Part shown: piece after piece, positions 35,687 through 44,264 of the stretch
Position numbering within the stretch: position 1 is the first letter of the stretch
Layout: every line of letters begins with the position of its first letter
From: an uncultured Clostridia bacterium
Lineage (GTDB): Bacteria; Bacillota; Clostridia; TANB77; CAG-508
Reading direction: 5' to 3'
NCBI GenBank assembly: GCA_944386165.1
Contig: CALXAA010000003.1
Location: forward strand, 45,631-109,630
DNA length: 64,000 nucleotides
Translations under genes and position numbers: made by a program
Notes under the pieces: model-generated
Database searches by the model: none
Told to the model about the DNA's origin: nothing
What the model saw: only the letters and a program-made list of their open reading frames with translations

Positions 35687-37315
35687 TTAGTTATATCCTT
35701 TTGCTTGTTTAAATGCTTTTTCTAAGTCTTTCTTTCCATCAAATACACGTGCCTTAGAAAAATCTGCTAAACCTTGTAATTCTCTTTCATCTGAATCTCC
35801 AAATGTTATTGAAAATATTGGTATATCTAAGTTACTACTATTCCACTTATCTTCTACTTCTTTAATACTTCCACCATTTGATTGTCCATCTGACATAAGT
35901 ATTATAGATATTGTATAATCATTTGAATTATATTTTAATATCTCATCCATTGCTGTAACAAGTGGTGCATATATATTAGTTCCACCTTGTGGTTCTAAAT
36001 TATTTATCTCATTTCTTAGATTTAGAAGCGTTGTAGCATCATTTCCTTCTGCTTTCCATACATCTAAAACTTCATCATCAAATGGAATTACAATTGTTAC
36101 ATCTTTTCCGCTTGCTTGTAACATATATTTAGATGCTTCATTTTGGTCTAATAACATATTCATTGCACTTCTTAAACTTTCTACTCCTTCACCATACATA
36201 CTTCCTGAATAATCTAAGCAATATACTGTAAGTGATGGTTTTCTAAGTTCTGTTTGATACATATTTAAAGCCTTCTCAATCACATCTGCTGATGGCATTT
36301 TCATAACATTTAAAACTTTTTTAGTATCTATTCCCCAATCACTATTAAATACATCTGGATTATTATTTTCAAAATTTATTGAATATGAAGTTCTTCTTCC
36401 TAATTCTAGTAATTTAGGTTTTACTTCATCTGAAGTCAAGTAATCTTCTAATTTTAAAAATGCTTCTTCTTTTTCTTTATTTCCGTTATCTATGTAACCT
36501 AGTGGCGAATCTGCAATTCCTAATCCATCTTTTGGATATATTACATATAATGGTTCTTTACCTTGTGCTACTAATTCTTTATTTGTGTCTATTATTATTG
36601 ATTCATAATTTACCATTGCATCATAATCACTTTGTAAGAATAAATCTTTTAACCAATCAGAGCTTCCTGATGAACGATTTACTCCTGAAAGTAATGTAGT
36701 TAAATCGCTTTTTAAAGTTTCATTATCTAAATCTTCTGATGTTATTACTTCAGGATTTCCAAGAAGTGCATATATAAATCCTAAATATGCTGTTGCTCCT
36801 GAATTTGACTGTGTTGCTGATGTCATCATAAAACTTAATTCTTTATTTTGTATTTTTTCTAATATATCTTTAGTTGTTACATCTGTTCCAACAAAACCTA
36901 ATTTTTCAGCTACACTTTTCTTTATTCCAAATACAACTGGTGTTGTTGTTATTGATTTTTGATGTTTTACTTTTAAATTAGTATCTCCCATACTTATCCA
37001 AATACTATTTGCTGGAAATACTGCATCATAATTATTTGCTCCATTTTGTAATTCTTGCATAATATCAACAGAGCCTTCATAAGTCATATTTACTTTTACA
37101 TTATTTTCTTTTTCGAATTCTTCTAGAATTGGTTCTAAGACTTGATTTTCCGAACCTGATAAGATATTTAATGTCTCTTTAGATGTAAAAATACTACTTC
37201 CATTTCCTTGAACTAAAAAACTAACTGAAATTATTATCAATAATACCAGAACAATTGCTATTGTTAAAATAATCTTATTTCTATTCTTATTTTTTTCTTT
37301 TTTATCTACTCCCAT
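35687..37315 (-). CDS. Substrate-binding domain fused to VWA domain
   Basis: About 542 aa. A signal anchor (IILTIAIVLVLLIIISVSFLV) is followed by a solute-binding-protein domain (LNILSGSENQVLEPILEEFE, about residues 50-330) and a von Willebrand A domain with an intact MIDAS (YCLDYSGSMYG near 350; later Thr in GGTNIYAP and Asp in MSDGQSNGG). Such SBP-VWA proteins are extracytoplasmic metal-dependent binding proteins of unknown ligand. It is the first intact large gene of the XpaC/TelA operon. The ATG at 37315 has GGAG ten bases upstream. Confidence 0.87.
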   Translation of the reverse strand: MGVDKKEKNKNRNKIILTIAIVLVLLIIISVSFLVQGNGSSIFTSKETLNILSGSENQVLEPILEEFEKENNVKVNMTYEGSVDIMQELQNGANNYDAVFPANSIWISMGDTNLKVKHQKSITTTPVVFGIKKSVAEKLGFVGTDVTTKDILEKIQNKELSFMMTSATQSNSGATAYLGFIYALLGNPEVITSEDLDNETLKSDLTTLLSGVNRSSGSSDWLKDLFLQSDYDAMVNYESIIIDTNKELVAQGKEPLYVIYPKDGLGIADSPLGYIDNGNKEKEEAFLKLEDYLTSDEVKPKLLELGRRTSYSINFENNNPDVFNSDWGIDTKKVLNVMKMPSADVIEKALNMYQTELRKPSLTVYCLDYSGSMYGEGVESLRSAMNMLLDQNEASKYMLQASGKDVTIVIPFDDEVLDVWKAEGNDATTLLNLRNEINNLEPQGGTNIYAPLVTAMDEILKYNSNDYTISIILMSDGQSNGGSIKEVEDKWNSSNLDIPIFSITFGDSDERELQGLADFSKARVFDGKKDLEKAFKQAKGYN

Positions 37316-37437
37316 ATAAACCAATCTCCTTTTTCTTTATTATTTTATCACATTAATTTAAAATAAACTATTTTTTTTTATATTTTTAAATTTTTAAATT
37401 AAACTTTTTGAATATTTTCTTAAAAAATCTTCTAATT

Positions 37438-37642
37438 CTATCTCATTACTAAAGATTTTATCAAATATATTCCTAAGCATACACCTAATGGCAAACAAAG
37501 CCCTATATTATCTGTTATACTTCCAAATATTACACCAGCTAACAGACCCATACCTACTCCGAATTGCTAAACCTTCATCAGTATAATCTTTTGCCTTATT
37601 TTCTTCATTTTTATTTTTTACTTTTTCATTTTCATTTTTCAT
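37438..37642 (-). pseudogene. Small glycine-zipper membrane protein, frameshifted
   Basis: A frame from 37642 reads MKNENEKVKNKNEENKAKDY, then DEGLAI. After one extra base near 37563 the sequence continues GVGMGLLAGVIFGSITD and LCLPLGVCLGIYLIKSLVMR to a stop at 37438. The restored ~67-residue protein has a charged N-terminus and two glycine-rich membrane helices. It lies between the YcxB-like gene and the VWA gene in the same operon. The insertion (a C in a G-rich codon run) makes it a pseudogene as given, or marks a sequence error. Confidence 0.65.
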
Positions 37643-37644
37643 AG

Positions 37645-38352
37645 TTATTTTACTTTTCCTCCATTAACACTTTCTAGCCATTTTAATAATTCTTGTTTTT
37701 CTTCCTCAGGAATTTTTCTATTTTTGTATTTTTTCCTAGATTCTTCTATTAACTTTTTAATATCTTCTAATAAATTAGGATTTTTATCTAAAACATCTTT
37801 TTCTATAAATAAAGTTTCTCCTTGCAATTCTTCTCTAAACAAATAATTTACACCTAGCATATTATAAAAAACTGAACTATTTTTACCATCATCATATATA
37901 AAATATACTCCTTCTGGGAATTCTACATATTTTCCTGTAAATGTAAACCAAGGAAATCTAACTTCATTTCCTGATACAAACTTTTCAGTAACACCTAATT
38001 TTGATAAAATAACATCATATTCAATTTTGTATTCTTTAAAATCCTGTTTTAAATCTTTCAATCCGTGAAAATAAAACCACTTAGTAACTAAATTTCTACG
38101 AGTATAAAAAACGAAAAACGGTTTAAAGATAAAAAGTAATCCAAGTATTGTTAATAACAAACTAACCAAAACATATAAAAAGTTTTCACCTGTTGGCTTT
38201 CCTACAAACATAATTACAAATAAAATTGTTAGTGGAATAAAAATGATAGAACAAAGAATTCCTAATTTTCTAAAATAATTTTTATTTTGAGCTAAAAATA
38301 AATTCTTAAATCTCTCAAAATCAACTTTTGCTTTATATTCAATATCATTCAT
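37645..38352 (-). CDS. YcxB-like membrane protein
   Basis: 235 aa from the ATG at 38352, which follows AAAGGAGGTG. The protein opens MNDIEYKAKVDFERF, has two adjacent membrane helices (about residues 30-90) and a C-terminal soluble domain with ILSKLGVTEKFVSGNEVRFPWFTF and YVEFPEGVYFIYDDGKNSSVFY. This layout matches the YcxB-like family, of unknown function. It is probably the promoter-proximal gene of the VWA/XpaC/TelA operon. Confidence 0.75.
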   Translation of the reverse strand: MNDIEYKAKVDFERFKNLFLAQNKNYFRKLGILCSIIFIPLTILFVIMFVGKPTGENFLYVLVSLLLTILGLLFIFKPFFVFYTRRNLVTKWFYFHGLKDLKQDFKEYKIEYDVILSKLGVTEKFVSGNEVRFPWFTFTGKYVEFPEGVYFIYDDGKNSSVFYNMLGVNYLFREELQGETLFIEKDVLDKNPNLLEDIKKLIEESRKKYKNRKIPEEEKQELLKWLESVNGGKVK

Positions 38353-38608
38353 ATAAACCACCTCCTTTAAAATTATATTTATATAATTTTTTAATGTCAA
38401 TATTTTTTTAAATATTTCTATTTATTTTATTGTTTTTTTACAATTAAATTTAATAATAATATAATTTCCATAAACTTATTTTTAATTTTTTAGCATTTTT
38501 ATTTTCCAATATTTACAGAAATTTTCTTGTTATTCTCTTTATTTAGTGATATATTTAATAAGATAATATTTTAGTAATAATAAATTAAGTAAATTGAGGT
38601 GATTTAAA

Positions 38609-39001
38609 ATGCAATATGTATATAGTCCTAGAGGAGTATGTTCTAGAGAAATGCAAATAGAAGTAGAAGGAAATATTGTTAAAAGTGTTAAAATAGTTGG
38701 TGGTTGTGCATGTAATACTGTTGGTGTATCAAGATTAGTTGAAGGTATGGATATTGAATATGAGATTGATTTAAGCGAATATAATAATGAAAATAAAATG
38801 TATAATTTATCTAATGATACTTTTTGTATTGTTGCAGTACCTGTTTATGGTGGCAGAGTCCCTACCCCTGCTGTAGCCCGCTTACATAATATTAATGGTA
38901 ATGGTGCAAAAGCTCTATTAGTTGCTGTATATGGTAATAGAGCAATGAATAAGAAATTAAACGAACTAAGTTCAGAGAAAAACTCCACTAGAAGCTCTTA
39001 G
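38609..39001 (+). CDS. TSCPD-domain protein fused to a flavodoxin-like fragment
   Basis: 130 aa. Residues 1-47 (YSPRGVCSREMQIEVEGN, then GGCACNTVGVSRLVEGM) match the start of the small TSCPD family related to ribonucleotide reductase tails. The expected TSCPD second half is absent. From residue ~65 the sequence changes to VAVPVYGGRVPTPAVARL and GAKALLVAVYGNRA, the N-terminal part of the EFR1/flavodoxin-like family, and then stops in non-conserved sequence. The gene thus looks like a deletion fusion of two truncated genes. It has a GAGGTG ribosome site. Whether it is functional is doubtful. Confidence 0.7.
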   Translation: MQYVYSPRGVCSREMQIEVEGNIVKSVKIVGGCACNTVGVSRLVEGMDIEYEIDLSEYNNENKMYNLSNDTFCIVAVPVYGGRVPTPAVARLHNINGNGAKALLVAVYGNRAMNKKLNELSSEKNSTRSS

Positions 39002-39023
39002 CAATTAGAACTTAGTTCGTTTA
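38958..39023 (+). repeat. 16-bp perfect inverted repeat at the end of the TSCPD gene
   Basis: TAAACGAACTAAGTTC at 38958-38973 and its perfect complement at 39008-39023, separated by 34 bases. The left arm lies inside the 3' end of the coding frame. No long T run follows, so it is not an obvious terminator. Confidence 0.8.
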
Positions 39024-39115
39024 GTTTAATTGCACAAACCGCGGACTGTCTATGGAGTTTTTAAACTTTATCTCTTATTCTTTTTTTCTTATTTTACTAC
39101 ACTTTCCTAAATATA

Positions 39116-39220
39116 TCAATTTACAATAGGTCTTATTAAATGTCCAATTCTACAAACTGGGCATAAATTAAAATCTTTTCCAGATACTTTCTTTAATTTT
39201 AGTATTTCTTCATTACACAT
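39116..39220 (-). CDS. Very small Cys-containing protein or gene fragment
   Basis: 34 aa, starting MCNEEILKLKKVSGKDF and containing CPVCRIGHL, a half zinc-knuckle. A proper AAGGAG site lies before the ATG, so translation is plausible. The sequence resembles the N-terminal zinc-binding segment of some transposases, and it lies in a stretch of gene fragments, so it is more likely a remnant than a complete gene. Confidence 0.4.
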   Translation of the reverse strand: MCNEEILKLKKVSGKDFNLCPVCRIGHLIRPIVN

Positions 39221-39354
39221 CAAAAAAACTCCTTTCAATAAATATTTGTAGACATAATCTACATAATATCTATTTTAAAGAGTTTTTGCTTATATTTCAA
39301 TACTTACAAGCTTTATTCTCAAATTAGTAGCAAATTTTCCTATTTAGTGTTATA

Positions 39355-39593
39355 CTAACTTAAACGACCACTGCGACAGCAGTTTAGTGCAATTTCTATT
39401 TGATGTTTAACTCTTCCAGTTGCTTTATCTCCAAGATTATAATCACTATTTTCATAATTATATTGATTTATCTTAGATCTATATTGTTCCAAATCTCCAA
39501 TACGATTTGAAGATAAATATCTTATTTGAGAAACATCTATATCATCAAAACTGCATTATTTATTTCAATTTCTTTTTCAATTGGATAAGTCAT
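39355..39593 (-). pseudogene. Small frameshifted gene of unknown family
   Basis: From 39593, with AGGAGG upstream, the frame reads MTYPIEKEIEINNAV and breaks. With one base restored it continues as DDIDVSQIRYLSSNRIGDLE, then QYRSKINQYNYEN and IEIALNCCRSGRLS to a stop at 39355: a ~78-residue helical protein. I do not recognise it. It starts just downstream of the truncated GNAT gene on the same strand, so the two probably formed a pair. Confidence 0.5.
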
Positions 39594-39631
39594 TACTATT
39601 TCCTCCTAGTACATTTTTTGATACTTATACT

Positions 39632-40060
39632 TTATATTTTATTTTCAAATAATAACTCTCTGGAAATTGCTTCATCAATTCCTGTATTTTGATATTCTTT
39701 TATTATAAATATATTATCAATTCTAAAAGTATTATCTTCTAAAATCTTTCCATCAAAAAATCCTATTTTTTCTCCTTTTACTGTAATTATTTTTATATTC
39801 TTTGCATTTTCTTTTATATATCTTTTAAATAATTTTGTCTGTATTTCTTCGCTCATCTCAGTTTTGTTTTCTTCTACATATTTATTATAATCTTCTTTTT
39901 TAATATTATATATAAAGTCTATTTCTTCCTTATTTTCTCTTTTTAGTTGTCTAAAATCAAGACTCGGTATACATTCTGATAGTCTTATTCTTCGCTCTGT
40001 ATCTCTGTTAGCTCTATCTATTATTTCTTTTTCCTTTTTTTGTCGTGCAAGACTCGACAT
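39632..40060 (-). CDS. GNAT-like acetyltransferase, C-terminally truncated
   Basis: 142 aa. A basic helical start is followed by a GNAT-like segment: KIITVKGEKIGFFDGKI then IDNIFIIKEYQNTGIDEAISREL, where the QxxGI stretch is the acetyl-CoA pyrophosphate loop. A complete GNAT domain would need ~50 more residues, so the gene is truncated. The first ~45 residues are unlike GNATs. It probably no longer acts as an acetyltransferase. No function can be assigned. Confidence 0.55.
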   Translation of the reverse strand: MSSLARQKKEKEIIDRANRDTERRIRLSECIPSLDFRQLKRENKEEIDFIYNIKKEDYNKYVEENKTEMSEEIQTKLFKRYIKENAKNIKIITVKGEKIGFFDGKILEDNTFRIDNIFIIKEYQNTGIDEAISRELLFENKI

Positions 40061-40259
40061 TTCCTCTGGAATTTACCTATCTAACCGCACATTTTAGCGT
40101 ACCCTGACATTACTCCTTAAAGCACTTGTCATTACTACATTTAAGGATTATTGTATAGTAGCAAATGGCATACTTAAGCATATTTCAAAAGTTCATTTTT
40201 CCTTCATTTATATCGGTCTTCCCGTTTTTGCGGTTATAATATATATCCTCCTATTTTTT

Positions 40260-41273
40260 CTACTCTTTATTATTATTTTCCTCTACTATATCATTAATTT
40301 CTTTAAGTTTTTCTTCTAATAATTTTTTATCAATTAATTTTAATGTATATTGAGAAACCATGGTAGGCGACATACTTCTACTCATTGCATATTCAACCAC
40401 TTGCTCATCTTTACTAGCACATAATATTACTCCAACACTTGGATTTTCATTTTCTTTTTTCTCTTGCCTGTCTAATGCCTCTAAATAGAAATCCATTTTT
40501 GAAATAAATTCAGGTCGAAATTTATCTATTTTTAATTCAAATGCTACTAAGCAACTCAAGGCTCTATTATAAAATAGTAAATCTATATAAAAATCTTCAT
40601 TTCCAACTTGTACTCTATATTCTTCCCCAACATAGGTAAAATCTTTTCCAATTTCCAATATAAAATCTTTCATATTAGAAATTATTGCTTTTTTCAAATC
40701 TTTTTCTGAATATTGATTTGGCAAGTCTAAAAATTCTAAGCTATATGTGTCTAAAATTCTTGTATTAGGATAGTCTTCATCACCTTCAACTTTTGCTAAA
40801 CTTTCATTTGCTTTTCCATCTGAAAGCATATATCTCTGATAATATCCGCTTCCTATTTGTCTATCAAGTTCCCTTTTAGAATAATTGTTTTTAATACACA
40901 TTTTTATATAAAATTCTTTTTCTTCAATGTTATTTGTACTACTTAAGATAATCAAATTGTTTGTCCAGCTTATTTGTGTCACCAGTGGTGACACAAATGG
41001 ATAATCTTTGTATGTTTCATAAAATTGTTTCATTCTATAGATTCCACGTTTATTAAATCCTCTCATAGTTGGGTATTCTCTTTTCATAAATTCTGCCAAT
41101 TTTTCTACAATTTTATCTCCCCAATTATTATCATTAACTTTTTCACTGATATACTTTCCAAAATCCCAATATAATGAAATAAGTTCTTCATTTACTTTTT
41201 TATAGGCATTATATCTTCTAGTTTCTATCATATTGATAACATCATTAAAATACACTTCTAAATCATTGTTCAA
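40260..41273 (-). CDS. YhcG-type PDDEXK nuclease (DUF1016)
   Basis: 337 aa, the usual length for YhcG family proteins. The N-terminal DUF1016 helical domain (YWDFGKYISEKVNDNNWGDK near residue 30; RGFNKRGIYRMKQFYETY near 75) is followed by the PD-(D/E)xK nuclease core DFYIDLLFYNRALSCLVAFE then LKIDKF near 230-255, with Asp, Glu and Lys of the active site in place. Close homologues are found with restriction-modification and toxin/defence loci. Here it stands in a decayed island, and a broken second copy lies at 32231-32355. The start is just after GAGGAG. Confidence 0.9.
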   Translation of the reverse strand: MNNDLEVYFNDVINMIETRRYNAYKKVNEELISLYWDFGKYISEKVNDNNWGDKIVEKLAEFMKREYPTMRGFNKRGIYRMKQFYETYKDYPFVSPLVTQISWTNNLIILSSTNNIEEKEFYIKMCIKNNYSKRELDRQIGSGYYQRYMLSDGKANESLAKVEGDEDYPNTRILDTYSLEFLDLPNQYSEKDLKKAIISNMKDFILEIGKDFTYVGEEYRVQVGNEDFYIDLLFYNRALSCLVAFELKIDKFRPEFISKMDFYLEALDRQEKKENENPSVGVILCASKDEQVVEYAMSRSMSPTMVSQYTLKLIDKKLLEEKLKEINDIVEENNNKE

Positions 41274-41289
41274 TTAAGCTTTCCTCCTC

Positions 41290-41900
41290 TTATAAAATTA
41301 TTATTTTTTTTAGCATAAAAACAATTAGTTTCATTAAAAAACACTTATTCAAGTCACTTATATTCACTTTAAATTTTATTGCATATGCTTCTCCAATTAA
41401 AGCAATATTCCCCAAATAAAAACTTTTTAATTTCATATCTGTAAAAATATCTTCTAATAATTCTCCGCCATATTTATTTAACATTAATAAACCGTTTTCG
41501 ATTGTTATATCATCTATACTCCCAACTACAAAATGCAATCTACTATATATATCATCTATACTAATTTTATGTATTAATTTTTTCTTATATTAGCAAATTC
41601 TTCTTTATTTATTTTTGTACATATTGGATTTAATATTATATCTATTAAATCCGTTGATTTAGACGGTATAAGCAAACCTTTTTTATAGATATTTTCTATA
41701 TCATATACTCTTGTTGCATGAATGCCTATTATTTTATATTGTTTTATAATATCAAACAGTTTTCGTGCTAAAAATGTATCATGATCTAAAGAAATTTCTT
41801 CTGTAATTGTATTTTTTAAAATATCTATTTTATCATTACAAAATTTCTTAAATTCCATTGGATATGTACTTATATCATTTATATCTATAAAATCATTCAT
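41290..41900 (-). pseudogene. Split unknown gene with HATR motif
   Basis: Two frames appear to be halves of one gene. The first (41900-41574, MNDFIDINDISTYPMEF) contains GIHATRVYDIENIYKKGLL, a 'HATR...GL' block that I associate with an uncharacterised domain in which His-Thr-Arg precedes a short helix and Gly-Leu. The second (41538-41290) carries a Gly-rich helix and IALIGEAYAIKFKVNISDL. They are separated by 35 bases with a stop and a frame change. Immediate upstream neighbour is queH, downstream is the YhcG nuclease. No function assigned. Confidence 0.55.
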
Positions 41901-41933
41901 TTAATATTTCCTTTTAATTTCATTATTTTCTAG

Positions 41934-42509
41934 TTATATTATCACTTTCATATTTAAATTTTCTTTATCCTTCTCAATCTTCTTTTTATACCTATCTTCT
42001 TCTGAGAATATGCAACCACAATATTTTTGCATATAAAGTCCTAGTTCTCTAGCTTCTGCTTGTCCTTGTCTAAAACCTGGTCTAAAGTCTCTGTATAGAA
42101 ATTCTAATCCATATTTTTCTGCCATTTCTTCCCCTATTTTCTTTAAGGCTTCATGATTTTGATATGGACTTATTAAAAGTGTTGTTGAAAATGCATCATA
42201 TCCATTTTCTTTTGCATATTTTGCTGTTTGCTCTAATCTAATTCTATAACAATACTTTACACATCTATTATTTAAGTCATCTACAACATTTTTACAAAAT
42301 TCTCTTAATCCATAATTTTCTTCAAATATAGCTTGTACTCCAATACTTGATGTATATTGTCTTAAAGTATCTCTTCTAGCTTTGTATTCTGTGTATGGAT
42401 GAATATTAGGATTGAACCAATAAACTGTTGGTTCAATCCCTTCTTGTCTTAAACTTTTTATACAATATACACTACATGGTGCACAACATGTGTGTAATAA
42501 TAACTTCAA
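41934..42509 (-). CDS. queH: Epoxyqueuosine reductase QueH
   Basis: 191 aa, the length of QueH, the non-orthologous replacement of QueG that reduces epoxyqueuosine to queuosine in tRNA. The N-terminal cysteines MKLLLHTCCAPCSVYC and the C-terminal YCGCIFSEEDRY provide the metal/cluster ligands, with FSTTLLISPYQNH and FRPGFRQGQ as further family blocks. No other queuosine biosynthesis gene is nearby, so the cell may salvage queuine or carry those genes elsewhere. Confidence 0.93.
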   Translation of the reverse strand: MKLLLHTCCAPCSVYCIKSLRQEGIEPTVYWFNPNIHPYTEYKARRDTLRQYTSSIGVQAIFEENYGLREFCKNVVDDLNNRCVKYCYRIRLEQTAKYAKENGYDAFSTTLLISPYQNHEALKKIGEEMAEKYGLEFLYRDFRPGFRQGQAEARELGLYMQKYCGCIFSEEDRYKKKIEKDKENLNMKVII

Positions 42510-42542
42510 TTTTGTTCCCGTTCCTTTCTTTATTGTTGCCTT

Positions 42543-43634
42543 TTATCTTTCTTCAGGTTGCTGTTTTTTTAATTTTATACCTAATATTTTTTCCATATCA
42601 AATACTTTTGTTATATCAAAATCTTGTAAACTTTTTATTCCTCCAATTTTAGCACTACCTCTTATTCCGTCTTCCCAATCATAATAATCAGATATTGTTA
42701 ATATTCCCTTAACGAAACTTTTTGAATAATCATCATCTTTATGTTCTATATAATATGGTATTAATGTTTTTCCTGCTGCAAGTGCTGATAATGCTCTATG
42801 ATGTCCATCTTTTATATATGTATCTCCATTATATTCTAAAGTATCAACTTCTCCATTACCGTAATCAAATCCTTCTTTTTTTATTTTTTGAGTTAAACCT
42901 TCTAATGTTGTTCCTGCACAAGAAGGTGCAATTGTACTTACATATATTTGTGATGGTAAAAACATTGCTGGGCTTTTCCATGTTTTAGGATACCATTTTC
43001 CTGTTCTATAATTTTCTTCACCTTTTATTATAATGTCTGCAAGTTCTTCTTGGTTTGAAAATGATGTATCTACTATTAAATCATAATTGTCTGGATTTGT
43101 TAAATCTACTCCATATCTTTCTTTATATCTTTGTACTTCTGATAATTTTCTTAATTTTGTTTTTTCAATAGCTTCTTCTACTGTATCATATCTATCTTCA
43201 GGTCCTCTATTGGGATCATTAAAAGCTCTTTGACCTGCTATAGCTTCATTTATAGTTAATCTTATGGCATAAGAATCTGGTATATTACTCCAAGCTAATC
43301 TTGAATCTATAATATACACATTATTAGGGTGTTCTGTTTGATTAATTAATTGCCCCCTTCTTGCAACTTCTTCATCAACCATTTTATCTATTTTATTTCT
43401 TTTTGGCTTAAATTCTTCATCTGTTTGAATATCTGCTAAACTAACATTTTTTCTATCTGGATATGTTTTGTAATATTCTTCTTGTATTAATTGTCTAAAA
43501 ACATTTCCAACTGAAATTATTTGTACTTGATATCCCATTTGTTCATATTTGTCTTTTATTACTTTTACTACAGTTGATTTTCCACTTGCTGGTTCTCCAG
43601 ATATTGTAATAATTTTATTTCTTATTTTTTCCAT
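42543..43634 (-). CDS. Nucleotide kinase-like domain fused to ParB/Srx-like domain
   Basis: 363 aa. Residues 1-215 form a P-loop kinase of cytidylate-kinase type: Walker A GEPASGKSTV at residues 13-22, a Lys/Arg-rich lid NDPNRGPEDRYDTVEEA near 140, and DNYDLIVDTSFSNQEE near 180. Residues 230-340 contain YIKDGHHRALSALAAGKTLI near 275, the DGHHR signature of ParB/sulfiredoxin-type phosphotransferase folds. The fusion is not one I know by name. It could be a small-molecule kinase pair or a nucleic-acid processing enzyme. It lies 33 bp upstream of queH. Confidence 0.7.
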   Translation of the reverse strand: MEKIRNKIITISGEPASGKSTVVKVIKDKYEQMGYQVQIISVGNVFRQLIQEEYYKTYPDRKNVSLADIQTDEEFKPKRNKIDKMVDEEVARRGQLINQTEHPNNVYIIDSRLAWSNIPDSYAIRLTINEAIAGQRAFNDPNRGPEDRYDTVEEAIEKTKLRKLSEVQRYKERYGVDLTNPDNYDLIVDTSFSNQEELADIIIKGEENYRTGKWYPKTWKSPAMFLPSQIYVSTIAPSCAGTTLEGLTQKIKKEGFDYGNGEVDTLEYNGDTYIKDGHHRALSALAAGKTLIPYYIEHKDDDYSKSFVKGILTISDYYDWEDGIRGSAKIGGIKSLQDFDITKVFDMEKILGIKLKKQQPEER

Positions 43635-43820
43635 ATATTACTATATTCCTTTCTTTTTATCTCTTAATAATACTGTAGTATATTTTAACATAGAATATAG
43701 GTTTTGTAAAGCTTGTATCAATACCATCAGTGGTAACGAATAAAAAATTTTTTCTTAGAAAATTAAAGTTTTTAAAGATTATTTTCTGTATATTTTTCGC
43801 AATGCAGTATTTTTATTTTT

Positions 43821-44160
43821 TTGTTATTGTTGTGTTTATTTAAACTAAAAGACACTAAATTATCTACAAATAATGTTCAAGATACCCTTAATACAAAGAT
43901 ACTTGTAATAGAGCATAACAATTTTAAGTACAACATAAGTAGTGATAATTCCTCTAAAATATTAAAAATTTTATGTTCTTTACAATATTCTTTTGAACAA
44001 TCTGATAGCTTTCCTAATTATAAAATATGCACAGAAAATGGAGAGATTTATTTATTAGATTCAGCTATAAAGTGTGTTTTACATAATCGGAAAACAAGCA
44101 TATATATCTACATCTGATATGAATATAATTATTAATGCTTTACAAGATGAAGATTTTTAA
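43821..44160 (+). pseudogene. Unknown lipoprotein-like gene, frameshifted
   Basis: A plus-strand frame from about 43821 (hydrophobic start LLLCLFKLKDTKLS) contains LNTKILVIEHNNFKYNIS and FPNYKICTENGEIYLLDSAI, then passes out of frame near 44088. The shifted frame continues GKQAYISTSDMNIIINALQ and stops at 44160. No ribosome site precedes it. A short signal-like start and a ~110-residue body suggest a once-secreted protein. I do not recognise the family. Confidence 0.4.
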
Positions 44161-44188
44161 TCTCTATTAAATATTTTCTCAAAAAAGA

Positions 44189-44252
44189 GAATCGACCCAA
44201 AATTAGTAAAAAAAAGAACCGACCCCAAATGATTTTGGAACCGACCCCAAAT
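44189..44252 (+). repeat. Three copies of a GAACCGACCCCAAA-type repeat
   Basis: Related units begin at 44189 (GAATCGACCCAAA), 44216 (GAACCGACCCCAAA) and 44238 (GAACCGACCCCAAA), spaced 22-27 bases. The part between units two and three forms a small hairpin (CCAAA/TTTGG). Located just beyond the fabI stop. Confidence 0.75.
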
Positions 44253-44264
44253 AAATAATTTAAT

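Noticed and set aside
40061..40259. A riboswitch upstream of the truncated GNAT
   Set aside because: The stretch has some hairpins (ACCTTAAAG-type arms) but no recognised riboswitch core. Nothing else is seen in it.
43635..43820. A regulatory repeat (ACCATCAGTGGT-type) upstream of the kinase fusion
   Set aside because: A single short palindrome without similar copies; not enough to call a site.
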